A stretch of 64,000 nucleotides of DNA from Sulfuricella denitrificans (GTDB lineage Bacteria; Pseudomonadota; Gammaproteobacteria; Burkholderiales; Sulfuricellaceae). The notes beneath the pieces were generated by a model, which was given only the letters and a program-made list of their open reading frames with translations, ran no database searches and was not told where the DNA came from. Positions within the stretch are counted from its first letter, which is position 1. The number at the start of each line of letters is the position of its first letter. Made by a program: the position numbers and the translations under genes. The stretch spans positions 62,001-126,000 of the forward strand of contig NSJJ01000004.1 of assembly GCA_002632355.1 (NCBI GenBank), written 5' to 3'. Below, piece by piece: positions 20,583-29,002 of this stretch.

Positions 20583-20963
20583 ATGGTTAGATTGATGTCG
20601 ACTATGCTTGCCTTGTTATTCGTTGCGATTTTTCTTGGGGTCGCATACGTTATGTTTCATAGTCTGCCGCCTGGTGAAACATGGCAGACGGTTGGCGTAA
20701 TTGCCTTGGTGCGCGGACTACTTGTCTCCGGCTTGCTGCCACTACTTGTGGTTTGCTCTTACCTGATTATTGGTAATACCCCAAAGCACATTGCATATAG
20801 CGTGGCGCTGTCGCTGCCACTTCTGATTGTGCATGCTGCGGTTTTTGCGTTCTCGGCGCATACAGACGGTTTCAGCTATTGGACTGTTCAGTCTGCTGAG
20901 GCGCTTATCGCTGTTGTCTTGATCTATGTCGGAGTGTTCAAAATCAACCGAGAACAACAATAA
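20583..20963 (+). CDS. Small four-helix membrane protein, unknown function
   Basis: The 126-aa reading from ATG 20583 has a GAGGTG Shine-Dalgarno five bases upstream. It contains four hydrophobic segments (about residues 5–25, 40–62, 70–92 and 100–120), ending with a short charged tail KINREQQ. A longer in-frame reading from 20397 starts without a ribosome site and is less likely. It lies in the segment between the two nnrDE repeat copies and so may have arrived with it. I do not recognise the family. Confidence 0.6.
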   Translation: MVRLMSTMLALLFVAIFLGVAYVMFHSLPPGETWQTVGVIALVRGLLVSGLLPLLVVCSYLIIGNTPKHIAYSVALSLPLLIVHAAVFAFSAHTDGFSYWTVQSAEALIAVVLIYVGVFKINREQQ

Positions 20964-21048
20964 GCGAAGCCGCGAGCGCATTGTGCTGCCTGGTTTGTGG
21001 TTAAAAAGAAACCTTCCCCATACCCGCTGCGCGGAATAAAGGCGGAAT

Positions 21049-21789
21049 AAAGGGGACGCTACCCTATTATTGTGCTAGATTTCTGAAATGCCCAGACTTT
21101 CCAGAACGGTATTTTCCGGTGTTCCACACCACATCACGCAACGCGGCAATAGACGCGAAGACATCTTCTTTTTAGAAGAAGATCGCACGGCATATCTGAC
21201 ATGGCTCAAGGAGTACTGTGAGAAATTCGAAGTTGAAATACTCGCCTATTGCCTCATGACCAATCATATACATCTGGTTGCAGTCCCGACAACCAACGAT
21301 GGTCTGCAGAGAGTGCTCAAACCACTGCACATGCGGTACGCCCAACGTATCAACCGTGCACGGGGTTGGAAGGGACACCTCTGGCAAGGGCGTTTTTTTT
21401 CTTCGCCTCTGGACGAAACTTATTTGTGGGCGGCGGTGCGATACGTGGAGCGCAACCCTGTGCGTGCCGGGATGGAACAGCACGCCGAGAATTACCGCTG
21501 GTCAAGCGCCGCAGCACATTGCGGCAAACGATTGGACGGGTTACTGAATCCGGAATCTGGCTGGAGCAAGCATTTTTCTGTGGTTGAAGACTGGTCGGCC
21601 TGGCTCTCCGAAGGAGATGAAACGGAAGAAATCCAGATTTTGAGGCGGAATGTCGATAAAGGACTGCCCTGCGGTTCTGCAGGCTTTATTGAGAAACTTG
21701 GGAGCCAGGCAGGACGCCTGCTGGAATTTCGTCCTCAAGGCCGACCCAAAAAGGTTAACGATAATGAGTAATAGGGTAGCGTCCCCTTT
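21049..21789 (+). mobile_element. RAYT-type transposase element with terminal inverted repeats
   Basis: 741 bp bounded by AAAGGGGACGCTACCCTATTA at 21049–21069 and its inverse at 21769–21789. The transposase stop codon TAA (21769–21771) is part of the right end. Just before the left end an 11-bp sequence GCGGAATAAAG is repeated in tandem (21031–21052), overlapping the end itself. The right end lies three bases from nnrDE repeat copy B. Confidence 0.82.
21088..21771 (+). CDS. REP-associated tyrosine transposase (IS200-like Y1 fold)
   Basis: This 227-aa single-strand DNA transposase has the HUH motif in MTNHIHLVAVP (about residue 57) and the catalytic Tyr in AAVRYVERNPVRAGM (about residue 118). 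The N-terminus VPHHITQRGNRREDIFF is the RAYT signature. The C-terminal end RPQGRPKK is basic. RAYTs act on short palindromic repeats through their single-stranded forms. The reading frame is intact, so it could be active, and the miniature copy at 20264 may be a substrate. Confidence 0.93.
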   Translation: MPRLSRTVFSGVPHHITQRGNRREDIFFLEEDRTAYLTWLKEYCEKFEVEILAYCLMTNHIHLVAVPTTNDGLQRVLKPLHMRYAQRINRARGWKGHLWQGRFFSSPLDETYLWAAVRYVERNPVRAGMEQHAENYRWSSAAAHCGKRLDGLLNPESGWSKHFSVVEDWSAWLSEGDETEEIQILRRNVDKGLPCGSAGFIEKLGSQAGRLLEFRPQGRPKKVNDNE

Positions 21790-21792
21790 TTT

Positions 21793-21899
21793 TGCACGGA
21801 ATGGCGGCTGACGAACTGGTCAGGAAAGGCACGGGCCCAATTGGACTGACCGCGACAGAAGTCGCCGCAATGGCACGCAGCCTGATTAACCAGTGGATA
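21793..21899 (+). repeat. Direct repeat copy B: partial nnrDE 3' end (pseudogene fragment)
   Basis: About 107 bp, 99% identical to 19890–19996. Beyond it the frame continues through PLPKWLDDC to a TGA at 21930–21932. It has no start codon context and is not a functional gene. Confidence 0.93.
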
Positions 21900-21918
21900 C
21901 ATCCCCTGCCAAAATGGC

Positions 21919-21947
21919 TTGACGACTGCTGATAGTCTCCCTATAAT
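21919..21947 (+). promoter_or_regulatory. Sigma-70 promoter, near-consensus
   Basis: TTGACG, a 17-base spacer and TATAAT. It overlaps the end of the nnrDE repeat copy B and points at the small membrane ORF and tRNA-Glu. It is probably the native tRNA promoter. Confidence 0.8.
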
Positions 21948-21984
21948 GCGCAGACTTTTTGCTTCGAGCGACAAAGCGAACGAA

Positions 21985-22170
21985 ATGAACCGGTTTGGAG
22001 TAGCACTTTCGTACCTTGGTTTTTTTTGTACAGTTGTTGGTCTGGCGGTGGGTTTTTACAATCTGCCATCAGGAGATAGTGAAATAATTGGTTTTTGGTT
22101 GGCATGGGTTCCAGTCGGTTTTATCTTGTTGCTTACGGGCATAACGACTACTCAGCTAACAAAGAAGTAA
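21985..22170 (+). CDS. Small two-helix membrane protein between promoter and tRNA-Glu
   Basis: 61 aa from ATG 21985 with two hydrophobic segments (about residues 6–25 and 37–56) and a KK end. The DNA is visibly more A/T-rich than its surroundings. The stop is 9 bases before tRNA-Glu, so it shares the tRNA transcript. The Shine-Dalgarno is weak, and an upstream ATG at 21946 falls inside the -10 box and is unlikely. I recognise no family. Confidence 0.5.
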   Translation: MNRFGVALSYLGFFCTVVGLAVGFYNLPSGDSEIIGFWLAWVPVGFILLLTGITTTQLTKK

Positions 22171-22178
22171 AGCTTTAA

Positions 22179-22254
22179 GTCCCTATCGTCTAGAGGCCTA
22201 GGACATCGCCCTTTCACGGCGGTAACACGAGTTCGAATCTCGTTGGGGACGCCA
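22179..22254 (+). tRNA. tRNA-Glu(TTC)
   Basis: 76 nt. Acceptor stem GTCCCTA... pairs with GGGGAC, the anticodon loop CTTTCAC gives TTC, the T-arm is GTTCGAATC and CCA is encoded. Confidence 0.96.
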
Positions 22255-22260
22255 GAACAA

Positions 22261-22297
22261 AAAGGCTTGGGTATAATACCCAAGCCTTTACTTTTTT
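22261..22297 (+). terminator. Terminator after tRNA-Glu
   Basis: A 13-bp perfect stem (22261–22273 with 22277–22289) with a 3-base loop is followed by ACTTTTTT. Confidence 0.88.
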
Positions 22298-22299
22298 AT

Positions 22300-22395
22300 G
22301 GCGGGCCTCCCCGCATTGCAAGGTAGTGAACCTGGTCAGGGGCGGAAGCCAGCAGCCACAGCTATTTATTGCAAGTGCCGGGGGTCAGGCTCGCC
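22300..22395 (+). ncRNA. ffs: 4.5S signal recognition particle RNA
   Basis: The ends pair (GGCGGGCCT with AGGCTCGCC). The apical domain carries the SRP54-binding core GGTCAGG...CGGAAG..AGCAGCC around 22334–22357, almost the universal small bacterial SRP RNA sequence. It is 96 nt long, without an Alu domain. No clear separate promoter was found between it and the tRNA-Glu terminator. Confidence 0.92.
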
Positions 22396-22418
22396 ACCCT
22401 CTTTGTAGCAATCAATAT

Positions 22419-22895
22419 TTAAACAATTTCCACCGGTGTCCCGACGGGCACCATTTCAAACAGTTCAACCATATCCCGCATACGCATCCTGATACAGCCA
22501 TGGGAAACCGGGCTGCCGATGGATTCCTCGTGCGGCGTACCATGAATGTAGATATAGCGGCGCATGGTATCGACATCACCAAGACGATTGAATCCGGGTT
22601 CACAGCCGGAAAGCCATAAAATACGGCTTAAAATCCAGTCACGTTCGGGATGTTGCTGCCCTAGTTCATCGCTGTAGATTTCTCCCGAAGGGCGCCGCCG
22701 CACGAACACGGTATTTTCCGGCTGGCCCGCACCGATCCTGGCCCGCACCAGATGCCTGCCGCGTGGAGTGCAATAGCTGCCTGACATCTCCCCCAGCCCG
22801 TTTTTCGCTGTTGAAACTGGATAGCGCATGACAAGCCGGGATTCATCCAGCAACTCGAGCATCTGTTTCTCAGTATCGACCCTGATTTTAAGCAA
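22419..22895 (-). CDS. L,D-transpeptidase (YkuD domain)
   Basis: The catalytic YkuD motif HGTP...SHGCIRM contains the nucleophile Cys near the C-terminus. This enzyme class makes 3-3 cross-links in peptidoglycan or attaches proteins to it. Homologues begin with a short beta strand (KIRVDTEKQMLELLDE) and YPVSTAKNGLGE. This supports a TTG start at 22895 (158 aa); a GTG at 22964 would add 23 residues with no family likeness. No signal peptide is visible with either start, so export is unexplained. It lies directly behind the 4.5S RNA gene, on the opposite strand. Confidence 0.88.
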   Translation of the reverse strand: MLKIRVDTEKQMLELLDESRLVMRYPVSTAKNGLGEMSGSYCTPRGRHLVRARIGAGQPENTVFVRRRPSGEIYSDELGQQHPERDWILSRILWLSGCEPGFNRLGDVDTMRRYIYIHGTPHEESIGSPVSHGCIRMRMRDMVELFEMVPVGTPVEIV

Positions 22896-23115
22896 TTTGA
22901 ATCTCTGGCCTCTAAAAAATGTATTCAGGCGGTGATCCGTACCGCCGGGAACGGGCTTGCACACATACGGTGCAAGCCATGATTCAAGCGCCTCAATGCT
23001 ATCATAGCCATTGAATTCAGTATTCCCCAGCCATATCTACGTGGATGAATCTTCATTAACTCCTGCTGGGACGCAAAATGGAACAGTCACAACTCGGCAG
23101 GGCACTGACACCGTT

Positions 23116-24861
23116 ATGAAGAAGTGCCTGATAGCACTTGCCATCGCCTCTGTTCTTACCTGTGGATCGAGTCAGGCTCAACAGGTGCCCGACAGCAACG
23201 ACAAGCCTTCTGTCATTCTGATTGCTCCCGAGTCAGTACAAGAACTACTTATAACCCACTTCGAACTACCCATCGCAGCACTGCCGGATGAGACTGCGCG
23301 CGCGACCTTTCTGCACCGTGCCCGGCAGGAAATTGGCGAACTGCTGGCGACCGAGGGTTATTTCACACCAACGCTAAATTTGCGCCCCGCTGAAGATGCC
23401 AATCTACTGGCACTGGAAATCAACCTTGGCCAGCGCACTCTGGTAAGCACGGTCAACATCGAATTCCGTGGCGCCATTAGCGCCGCATCCTCCGAACGGC
23501 TTAAACGAGTCAATCAGTTGCGAACTGCCTGGCGCCTGCCGGCAGGCAGGCCCTTCCGTTCGTCTGACTGGGAAGAGGCCAAAGCAGCCCTGCTTGCCAG
23601 AGTGGCGCGCCGGGATTATGCCGCAGCTCAAATTGAAGAAAGCCGGGCTGAAGTGGACCCAGCCACCGCCAGCGCCAAGCTCTCTCTGGTACTGGATTCG
23701 GGGCCCGCTTTCCGCTTTGGCGAGTTGGCAATCAGCGGCCTTGAACGCTATGATGAAAAGCTGGTCACACGCCTGGCGCCCTTCCATGCCGGTGCCCCTT
23801 ACCGCCAGGAACAATTGCTCGGATTTCAGACAGCGCTCCAGAATCTTCCACATTTCAATTCTGTCATTGTCAACATCGATCCGGACCCGGCCCTGCACGA
23901 AGCTGTGCCGGTAAAAGTCATGCTCAGTGAAGCCAAGGCACGCCACATTTCATTCGGAGCCGGGTACAGTTCCAACAACGGCGCTCGCGGCGAAATTGCA
24001 TATCGCGACTACAATCTGCTCGACCACGCCTGGAACCTGGGTAGCGGTCTGCGGCTGGAACAGAACCGCCAGAGGCTGTTTGGCACCATCGACACGTTAC
24101 CCGACGCCCTCGGCTATCGCCTTGCATGGGGCGCGCATATCGAATCAACCAATATCCAGGGACTGGAAACCACCAACCATGCGCTGAGCGTGGCGCGCAG
24201 CCGCACTCAGAGTCAAATCGAAACGCGGCTGGGGCTCAACTGGCAGCGCGAGCAGCGAAAACCGGCAGACAGCACCAGTGAAAGCATACAGGCACTGGTG
24301 CCGGACTGGCGCTGGATTCGCCGCACGGTGAACGACCCGCTCTACCCGCGTCGCGGCGACGTGACAGAAATCAGCATTGGTGGCGCCAGTAGAGTACTGC
24401 TATCGGATCAGGATTTTCTTCGTGCCCTCCTGCGGTACCAGATCTGGTGGCCGATGGGCAGGCGCGACACACTGTCTCTGCGCGGCGAAGCCGGGTTCAC
24501 CGCAGCCCAATCGCGCTTCGGCATTCCCCAGGAATACCTGTTCCGGGCCGGCGGATCACAGTCTGTGCGCGGTTATGCACACCAGAGCCTGGGCGTGCAG
24601 GAAGGTTCTGCCATAGTGGGCGGGCGTACACTAGCTACCGGCAGCCTCGAATATACCCACTGGTTCAGTCGCGATTGGGGTGCAGCGCTGTTCACTGATA
24701 CCGGCGGTGCTGCCGATTCCTGGCGCGATCTCCGCCTGTTCACGGGTTACGGTGCCGGCGCACGCTGGCGCAGCCCCGTCGGCCCGCTCGCGCTGGATCT
24801 TGCCTGGGGACGGGAAGCTGAAGCCATGCGGCTGCATTTTTCACTTGCGGTGGCGTTCTGA
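23116..24861 (+). CDS. tamA: Translocation and assembly module outer-membrane protein TamA
   Basis: The start at 23116 gives a clean signal peptide (MKKCLIALAIASVLTCGSSQA); an upstream in-frame ATG at 23011 would bury it. The 581-aa protein has three POTRA-like domains (about 30–270) and then a BamA-type 16-strand barrel. Barrel marks are PLYPRRGDVTEISIGG, FRAGGSQSVRGYAHQSLG and a terminal Phe in HFSLAVAF. TamA works with TamB in outer-membrane protein insertion and lipid transport. Its stop and the tamB start share TGATG. Confidence 0.93.
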   Translation: MKKCLIALAIASVLTCGSSQAQQVPDSNDKPSVILIAPESVQELLITHFELPIAALPDETARATFLHRARQEIGELLATEGYFTPTLNLRPAEDANLLALEINLGQRTLVSTVNIEFRGAISAASSERLKRVNQLRTAWRLPAGRPFRSSDWEEAKAALLARVARRDYAAAQIEESRAEVDPATASAKLSLVLDSGPAFRFGELAISGLERYDEKLVTRLAPFHAGAPYRQEQLLGFQTALQNLPHFNSVIVNIDPDPALHEAVPVKVMLSEAKARHISFGAGYSSNNGARGEIAYRDYNLLDHAWNLGSGLRLEQNRQRLFGTIDTLPDALGYRLAWGAHIESTNIQGLETTNHALSVARSRTQSQIETRLGLNWQREQRKPADSTSESIQALVPDWRWIRRTVNDPLYPRRGDVTEISIGGASRVLLSDQDFLRALLRYQIWWPMGRRDTLSLRGEAGFTAAQSRFGIPQEYLFRAGGSQSVRGYAHQSLGVQEGSAIVGGRTLATGSLEYTHWFSRDWGAALFTDTGGAADSWRDLRLFTGYGAGARWRSPVGPLALDLAWGREAEAMRLHFSLAVAF

Positions 24862-27800
24862 TGATAAACGATCAGCCACCCCCGGCAACGCTTTCGAAAA
24901 TCCCGGCAAGACCGCGGCGAAAGTGGCTGGCCTTGTTGTTTGCTCTCATTACCCTGTCGGCTGGCGCTGCCTGGCTGGTGACCACTTCATCCGGCCTGCA
25001 GTGGCTGGCAGCCATGGCATCCCGCAGCAGCGGAGGAACACTTGATCTGCAGGGTACTAGCGGCGCGCTACTGGGACCTATGAGTGCGAAAGCCCTGCGC
25101 CTCAATGAGGGTGATATGCACATCACCGTTAAGGACATCCGGCTCGACTGGCGGCCTGCCGCGTTGCTGAAGGGTCGGCTGGAAATCATATCCCTGACAG
25201 CTCAAAATATTGAAGTGTTGTCCCCCAAATCCGACAAACCGATGGTGCAGCCAAATGACTTGCGCCTGCCGCTGCCGCTATCACTGAACAAGATTGAAAT
25301 TGGCTCTCTGCAGATCATCAGGCAAGCAGACGGCACGCCCGAATTTGCTGCAACCCGTCTGGCTGCACGACTGGATAGCAATGGCCGCCAGCACCGCCTG
25401 CAGGAGTTGCGGGCCCGTATCGAATACGGCGAGTTGAGTGCATCCGGGCAGATCGACGGCTCCCGGCCCTTTGCCCTGCAAGCCAGGGCCGATCTTGCTG
25501 GACATGAATCACCTCAGGCGCGCATTACCGCCAGCGCAAGCGGGCGGCTCGAACAATTCACGCTAAAGGGGCAAGGCAACGGTGCAGGGCTCAGCGGCCA
25601 GGGCGAGGCCCAGTTGCGGCCATTCGCTGCTTTTCCACTGACCGCACTGACGCTCACAGCAAAGGGCCTCGATCCGCGTGCTTTTTCAGCCACTGCGCCA
25701 CAGGCCAATCTCTCGCTCAAAGTGGAATTGCGCCAGAATACCGCTGGCAAGCTTGAAGGAAGCATAACCGCAACAAATGTCAGTCCCAAGCCACTGGATC
25801 AAGGCGGCCTGCCCTTGCACGAAATAAGCGCTCGCGCAACAATCTCCGCTGACAAGGTGCAATTTGATGCGCTAACACTTACCCTGAGCGGTGAAGGCCG
25901 CGTCGACGGTCGTTTTGCCTGGATGGCGGAGCAGGCGACAGGATCGGCAAACCTGAAGATCAGCCATCTCGACCCGGCGACGCTGGACACACGACTGCGC
26001 CCTGCCCGCCTCGACGGAAGCGCAACGCTCAGTGGCGATGCCCAGGCCCAGCGAGGCCTGATCTCCCTCGGTGATGGCATGCTACGGCTTGATGCCAACC
26101 TGACGCATAACGGCGACACCCTGAATCTCGAACACCTTCGACTCGCCCGCGGCAAGGCGGCGCTCACAGGGCAGGGAAAACTGGAGCTTATCGAAAAACG
26201 GCTTTTTGCCTTCGAAGGTGATCTGCAGCACTTTGACCTATCCGCCTTTCTGCAGGCACCGAAATCGGACCTGAATGCCAGGTTCGAACTCGATGGCGAA
26301 CGAACGCCACTTCTAAACGGAACACTGAATTTCAAAATTGCAAACAGCCATTTGGCCGGACGTCCCGTAAGCGGCGGGGGGCAATTTGGCTTCAGCGGGC
26401 TGGACCGGGTCAGGGGCGAGGCCAGCCTGCGTCTGGGCGACAATCATCTCGATGTGCGGGGCGCTTATGGCACTCCGGGAGAACGTCTGGAACTACGACT
26501 TGCCGCCCCTGCTCTGGAGCAATTCGAGCCCGGCCTCGGCGGCACACTCACGGCACAGGCCACGCTGGCAGGCAGTCCGTTAAAGCCGGAAATCACTTTC
26601 GAAATGAAAGGAAGCCGCCTCACTCTGCCCGGTGACCATCATCTGAACAGCCTCAGTGCCAGCGCCGGGATGCATGGCGAAGCGATCAATTTTAATATGG
26701 AAGCTGCCGGCTACCAGGAAAAGGCAGAAATCCTGCTGCAAAAATTAACCTTATCCATCCGTGGCAGCCGTTCCCGGCATGAAGTAAACATCCAGACGAG
26801 CCTTGCCAACAATGCAGTCTTGAATTTACATGCTTCCGGCGGACTTACAGACCCGGCGCAGGTCTGGCGCAATTTGCAATGGCGCGGCGTAGTGTCGGAG
26901 TTTAAAGCTACCGGTCAGATCCCCTTTCACCTGATCACAGCCGCCCCTGTCACGCTTGGACGGGAGCGCATCTCGCTTGGCAAAGCCGAATTGGCTGTCG
27001 CAGGTGGCCGGGCACAATTCACCAGCACTGAATGGACGCTCCAAAGCTGGAACAGCAGGGGCAGCTTCAACGCCATCGGATTGCGTCCCAGCGGCTTGGC
27101 AAATGGGGTCCAGAATGCCCTGCGACTGGCTGGAGAATGGGAGATTTCTGCTGCTCCAGGCCTGGCTGGCAAGCTCCGGATAAGGCGCGAAAGCGGCGAC
27201 TGGATACTGCCGGGCGAGCAGCCGTTCCCGCTGGGACTTCAGGAATTGCAACTTGACGCCCAGGTAACCGGCAACCGCCTGAGCGCAGAACTGAAAGCAC
27301 AAGGCGCACGCTTCGGCAACTGGCGCGGCAATATCGCACTGCCCCTGGCTCAAAGCGGATCGAGCTGGAGCGTACTGCCAGGCGCGCCTCTCAGCGGAAA
27401 AATCAACATCGATGTGGCCGATCTTTCCTGGATCGGCCCTGTCCTGGACAGCAACTACAAAAGCGGCGGACGACTGGTCCTGAATGCAGATGTGGCGGGC
27501 ACCTATGGTCAGCCCTATCTGCGCGGTCAGATCAGCGGCAGCGAACTAAATGTGGCCTTGCTGGACCAGGGTATCCGCCTGCAACAGGGGAAGCTGGCGG
27601 CACGACTCGATCAGACCAGGCTGTACATCGACCAGATGAGTTTCATTACACCGCATGTTCCACCACCCCGTGACCGTTTGCTGACCGGACTCAAGCTGGA
27701 GAACAAACCTGGCAGCATCACGCTGTCCGGCATGATCGAACCGCTGGTAAAACGCGGCAGTCTGGACTTGAGTGCCAGCCGTTTGACATTGGCGCAGCGT

Positions 27801-28691
27801 CTGGATCGCTGGATCATTGCTTCCGGGCAGGGCCACATCAAATTCGAACAGGACACACTCACGCTGGGCGGGAATATTACTGCCGACGCAGGCCTGATTT
27901 CCCAGCCTACATCAGGTCGGCCACAATTATCAGACGATGTGGTGATCATCGGGCGAAAGGTTCCCATTCGGCAGGGGCCGCGCATCGCTGTTGATGCCAT
28001 CCTGGATATGGGAGATCAGTTCTATCTGCGCGCTTCCGGGCTGGAAGCACGCCTGGCCGGACAGCTTCACCTGCGATCCACTTCTGACCAGCCACTGCGT
28101 GCCAGCGGCACCATCGCCACCCACAACGCCACTTTCCAGGCTTATGGCCAGAATCTGTCAGTGGAGCGCGGCATTGTAAACTTCCAGGGGCCTGTGGATA
28201 ACCCCGGGTTGAATGTGCTGGCCCTGCGCAAGAGCCTTCCCGTGGAAGCGGGTGTGACAGTGACTGGCACCGTTCGCCGGCCAATAGTCCGGCTGGTCTC
28301 CACCCCCAACGTGACAGATCCGGAAAAGCTTTCCTGGATCGTTCTCGGGCGCGCACCTGAAGCAGGCGGCACCGACAGTACGCTATTGCTCTCGGCAGCC
28401 GGAAGCATACTGGGTGGACAATCCGGAAGCATCACAGGCCAGTTGGCCCAGGCGCTTGGGCTTGATGAGTTATCCCTGAACCAGGCACAAAATGGAGACC
28501 CGCTGGCCGGCCAGATCGTCACGGTCGGCAAGCGCCTCTCGGCACGAGCCTTCCTCAGTTACGAGCAGGGACTGACGGCGGTGGCCGGCACGACCAAACT
28601 CACCTACACACTGACCCCCAGCATATCCATCGTCACACGGGCGGGATATGACAATGCCATCGATGTGCTCTATACCTTCCACTTTGATTAA
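24861..28691 (+). CDS. tamB: Translocation and assembly module inner-membrane component TamB
   Basis: This 1276-aa protein has an N-terminal signal anchor (about residues 22–45) and a very long periplasmic beta-taco body. The C-terminal DUF490 domain is typical: RRPIVRLVSTPNVTDPEKLS, VGKRLSARAFLSYEQGLT and the end DVLYTFHFD. It bridges inner and outer membranes and acts with TamA; AsmA-like proteins also move phospholipids. Its start overlaps the tamA stop by one base, so translation is coupled. Confidence 0.94.
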   Translation: MINDQPPPATLSKIPARPRRKWLALLFALITLSAGAAWLVTTSSGLQWLAAMASRSSGGTLDLQGTSGALLGPMSAKALRLNEGDMHITVKDIRLDWRPAALLKGRLEIISLTAQNIEVLSPKSDKPMVQPNDLRLPLPLSLNKIEIGSLQIIRQADGTPEFAATRLAARLDSNGRQHRLQELRARIEYGELSASGQIDGSRPFALQARADLAGHESPQARITASASGRLEQFTLKGQGNGAGLSGQGEAQLRPFAAFPLTALTLTAKGLDPRAFSATAPQANLSLKVELRQNTAGKLEGSITATNVSPKPLDQGGLPLHEISARATISADKVQFDALTLTLSGEGRVDGRFAWMAEQATGSANLKISHLDPATLDTRLRPARLDGSATLSGDAQAQRGLISLGDGMLRLDANLTHNGDTLNLEHLRLARGKAALTGQGKLELIEKRLFAFEGDLQHFDLSAFLQAPKSDLNARFELDGERTPLLNGTLNFKIANSHLAGRPVSGGGQFGFSGLDRVRGEASLRLGDNHLDVRGAYGTPGERLELRLAAPALEQFEPGLGGTLTAQATLAGSPLKPEITFEMKGSRLTLPGDHHLNSLSASAGMHGEAINFNMEAAGYQEKAEILLQKLTLSIRGSRSRHEVNIQTSLANNAVLNLHASGGLTDPAQVWRNLQWRGVVSEFKATGQIPFHLITAAPVTLGRERISLGKAELAVAGGRAQFTSTEWTLQSWNSRGSFNAIGLRPSGLANGVQNALRLAGEWEISAAPGLAGKLRIRRESGDWILPGEQPFPLGLQELQLDAQVTGNRLSAELKAQGARFGNWRGNIALPLAQSGSSWSVLPGAPLSGKINIDVADLSWIGPVLDSNYKSGGRLVLNADVAGTYGQPYLRGQISGSELNVALLDQGIRLQQGKLAARLDQTRLYIDQMSFITPHVPPPRDRLLTGLKLENKPGSITLSGMIEPLVKRGSLDLSASRLTLAQRLDRWIIASGQGHIKFEQDTLTLGGNITADAGLISQPTSGRPQLSDDVVIIGRKVPIRQGPRIAVDAILDMGDQFYLRASGLEARLAGQLHLRSTSDQPLRASGTIATHNATFQAYGQNLSVERGIVNFQGPVDNPGLNVLALRKSLPVEAGVTVTGTVRRPIVRLVSTPNVTDPEKLSWIVLGRAPEAGGTDSTLLLSAAGSILGGQSGSITGQLAQALGLDELSLNQAQNGDPLAGQIVTVGKRLSARAFLSYEQGLTAVAGTTKLTYTLTPSISIVTRAGYDNAIDVLYTFHFD

Positions 28692-28868
28692 ACCCAAATA
28701 ATCCATTAGACGGCCCTGCGAGCCTACACGAGTGCTGGCGGACAGATTTGCGGTCATTTTTCGTGCTTGTTCGTCGTCCATGGAATAACCATGGACTTCT
28801 CTCAAGCACGAAAACTGCCTCGCAAACCGCCTCGCCATCATCTCGTGCCCTAATGAATTATCTGGGTT
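28691..28868. repeat. 178-bp imperfect palindromic repeat element
   Basis: Outer inverted repeats AACCCAAATAATCCATTAG (28691–28709) and CTAATGAATTATCTGGGTT (28850–28868) differ at only two positions. An inner arm pair around CGTGCTTG/CAAGCACG and a central perfect palindrome GTCCATGG-AATAA-CCATGGAC (28776–28796) make the whole piece able to fold into one long cruciform. It fills most of the 311-bp gap between tamB and the LapA gene and overlaps the last base of tamB. No transposase is inside. It looks like a MITE or REP-type repeat family member. Confidence 0.85.
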
Positions 28869-29002
28869 AAATATTTTGAATTGGCCCACAAAACCCCATC
28901 TCCTTCGACAACTTGGGGCTATGCTATGATTGAATTCAGTTTCAGACATTCAAACTAGGCGTGTCGAAAAAGGGCGTGCCGGAAATATAAGAGGAGCTAA
29001 CC

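Noticed and set aside
20360-20584. 74-codon minus-strand ORF in the accessory region
   Set aside because: It conflicts with the plus-strand ORF, starts over the next gene's ribosome site and shows no recognisable pattern.
22272-22277. TATAAT considered as a promoter for the 4.5S RNA gene
   Set aside because: It is the loop and inner stem of the tRNA-Glu terminator, is too far from the RNA 5' end, and has no -35 box at the right distance.
23011-23115. Upstream in-frame ATG for tamA
   Set aside because: It would place 35 residues before an obvious signal peptide; 23116 is the sensible start.
28470-28949. 159-codon minus-strand frame across the palindromic repeat and the tamB end
   Set aside because: Its middle is the palindromic element itself and its end is the complement of tamB. 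Such frames are often annotated as hypothetical proteins, but nothing supports translation.
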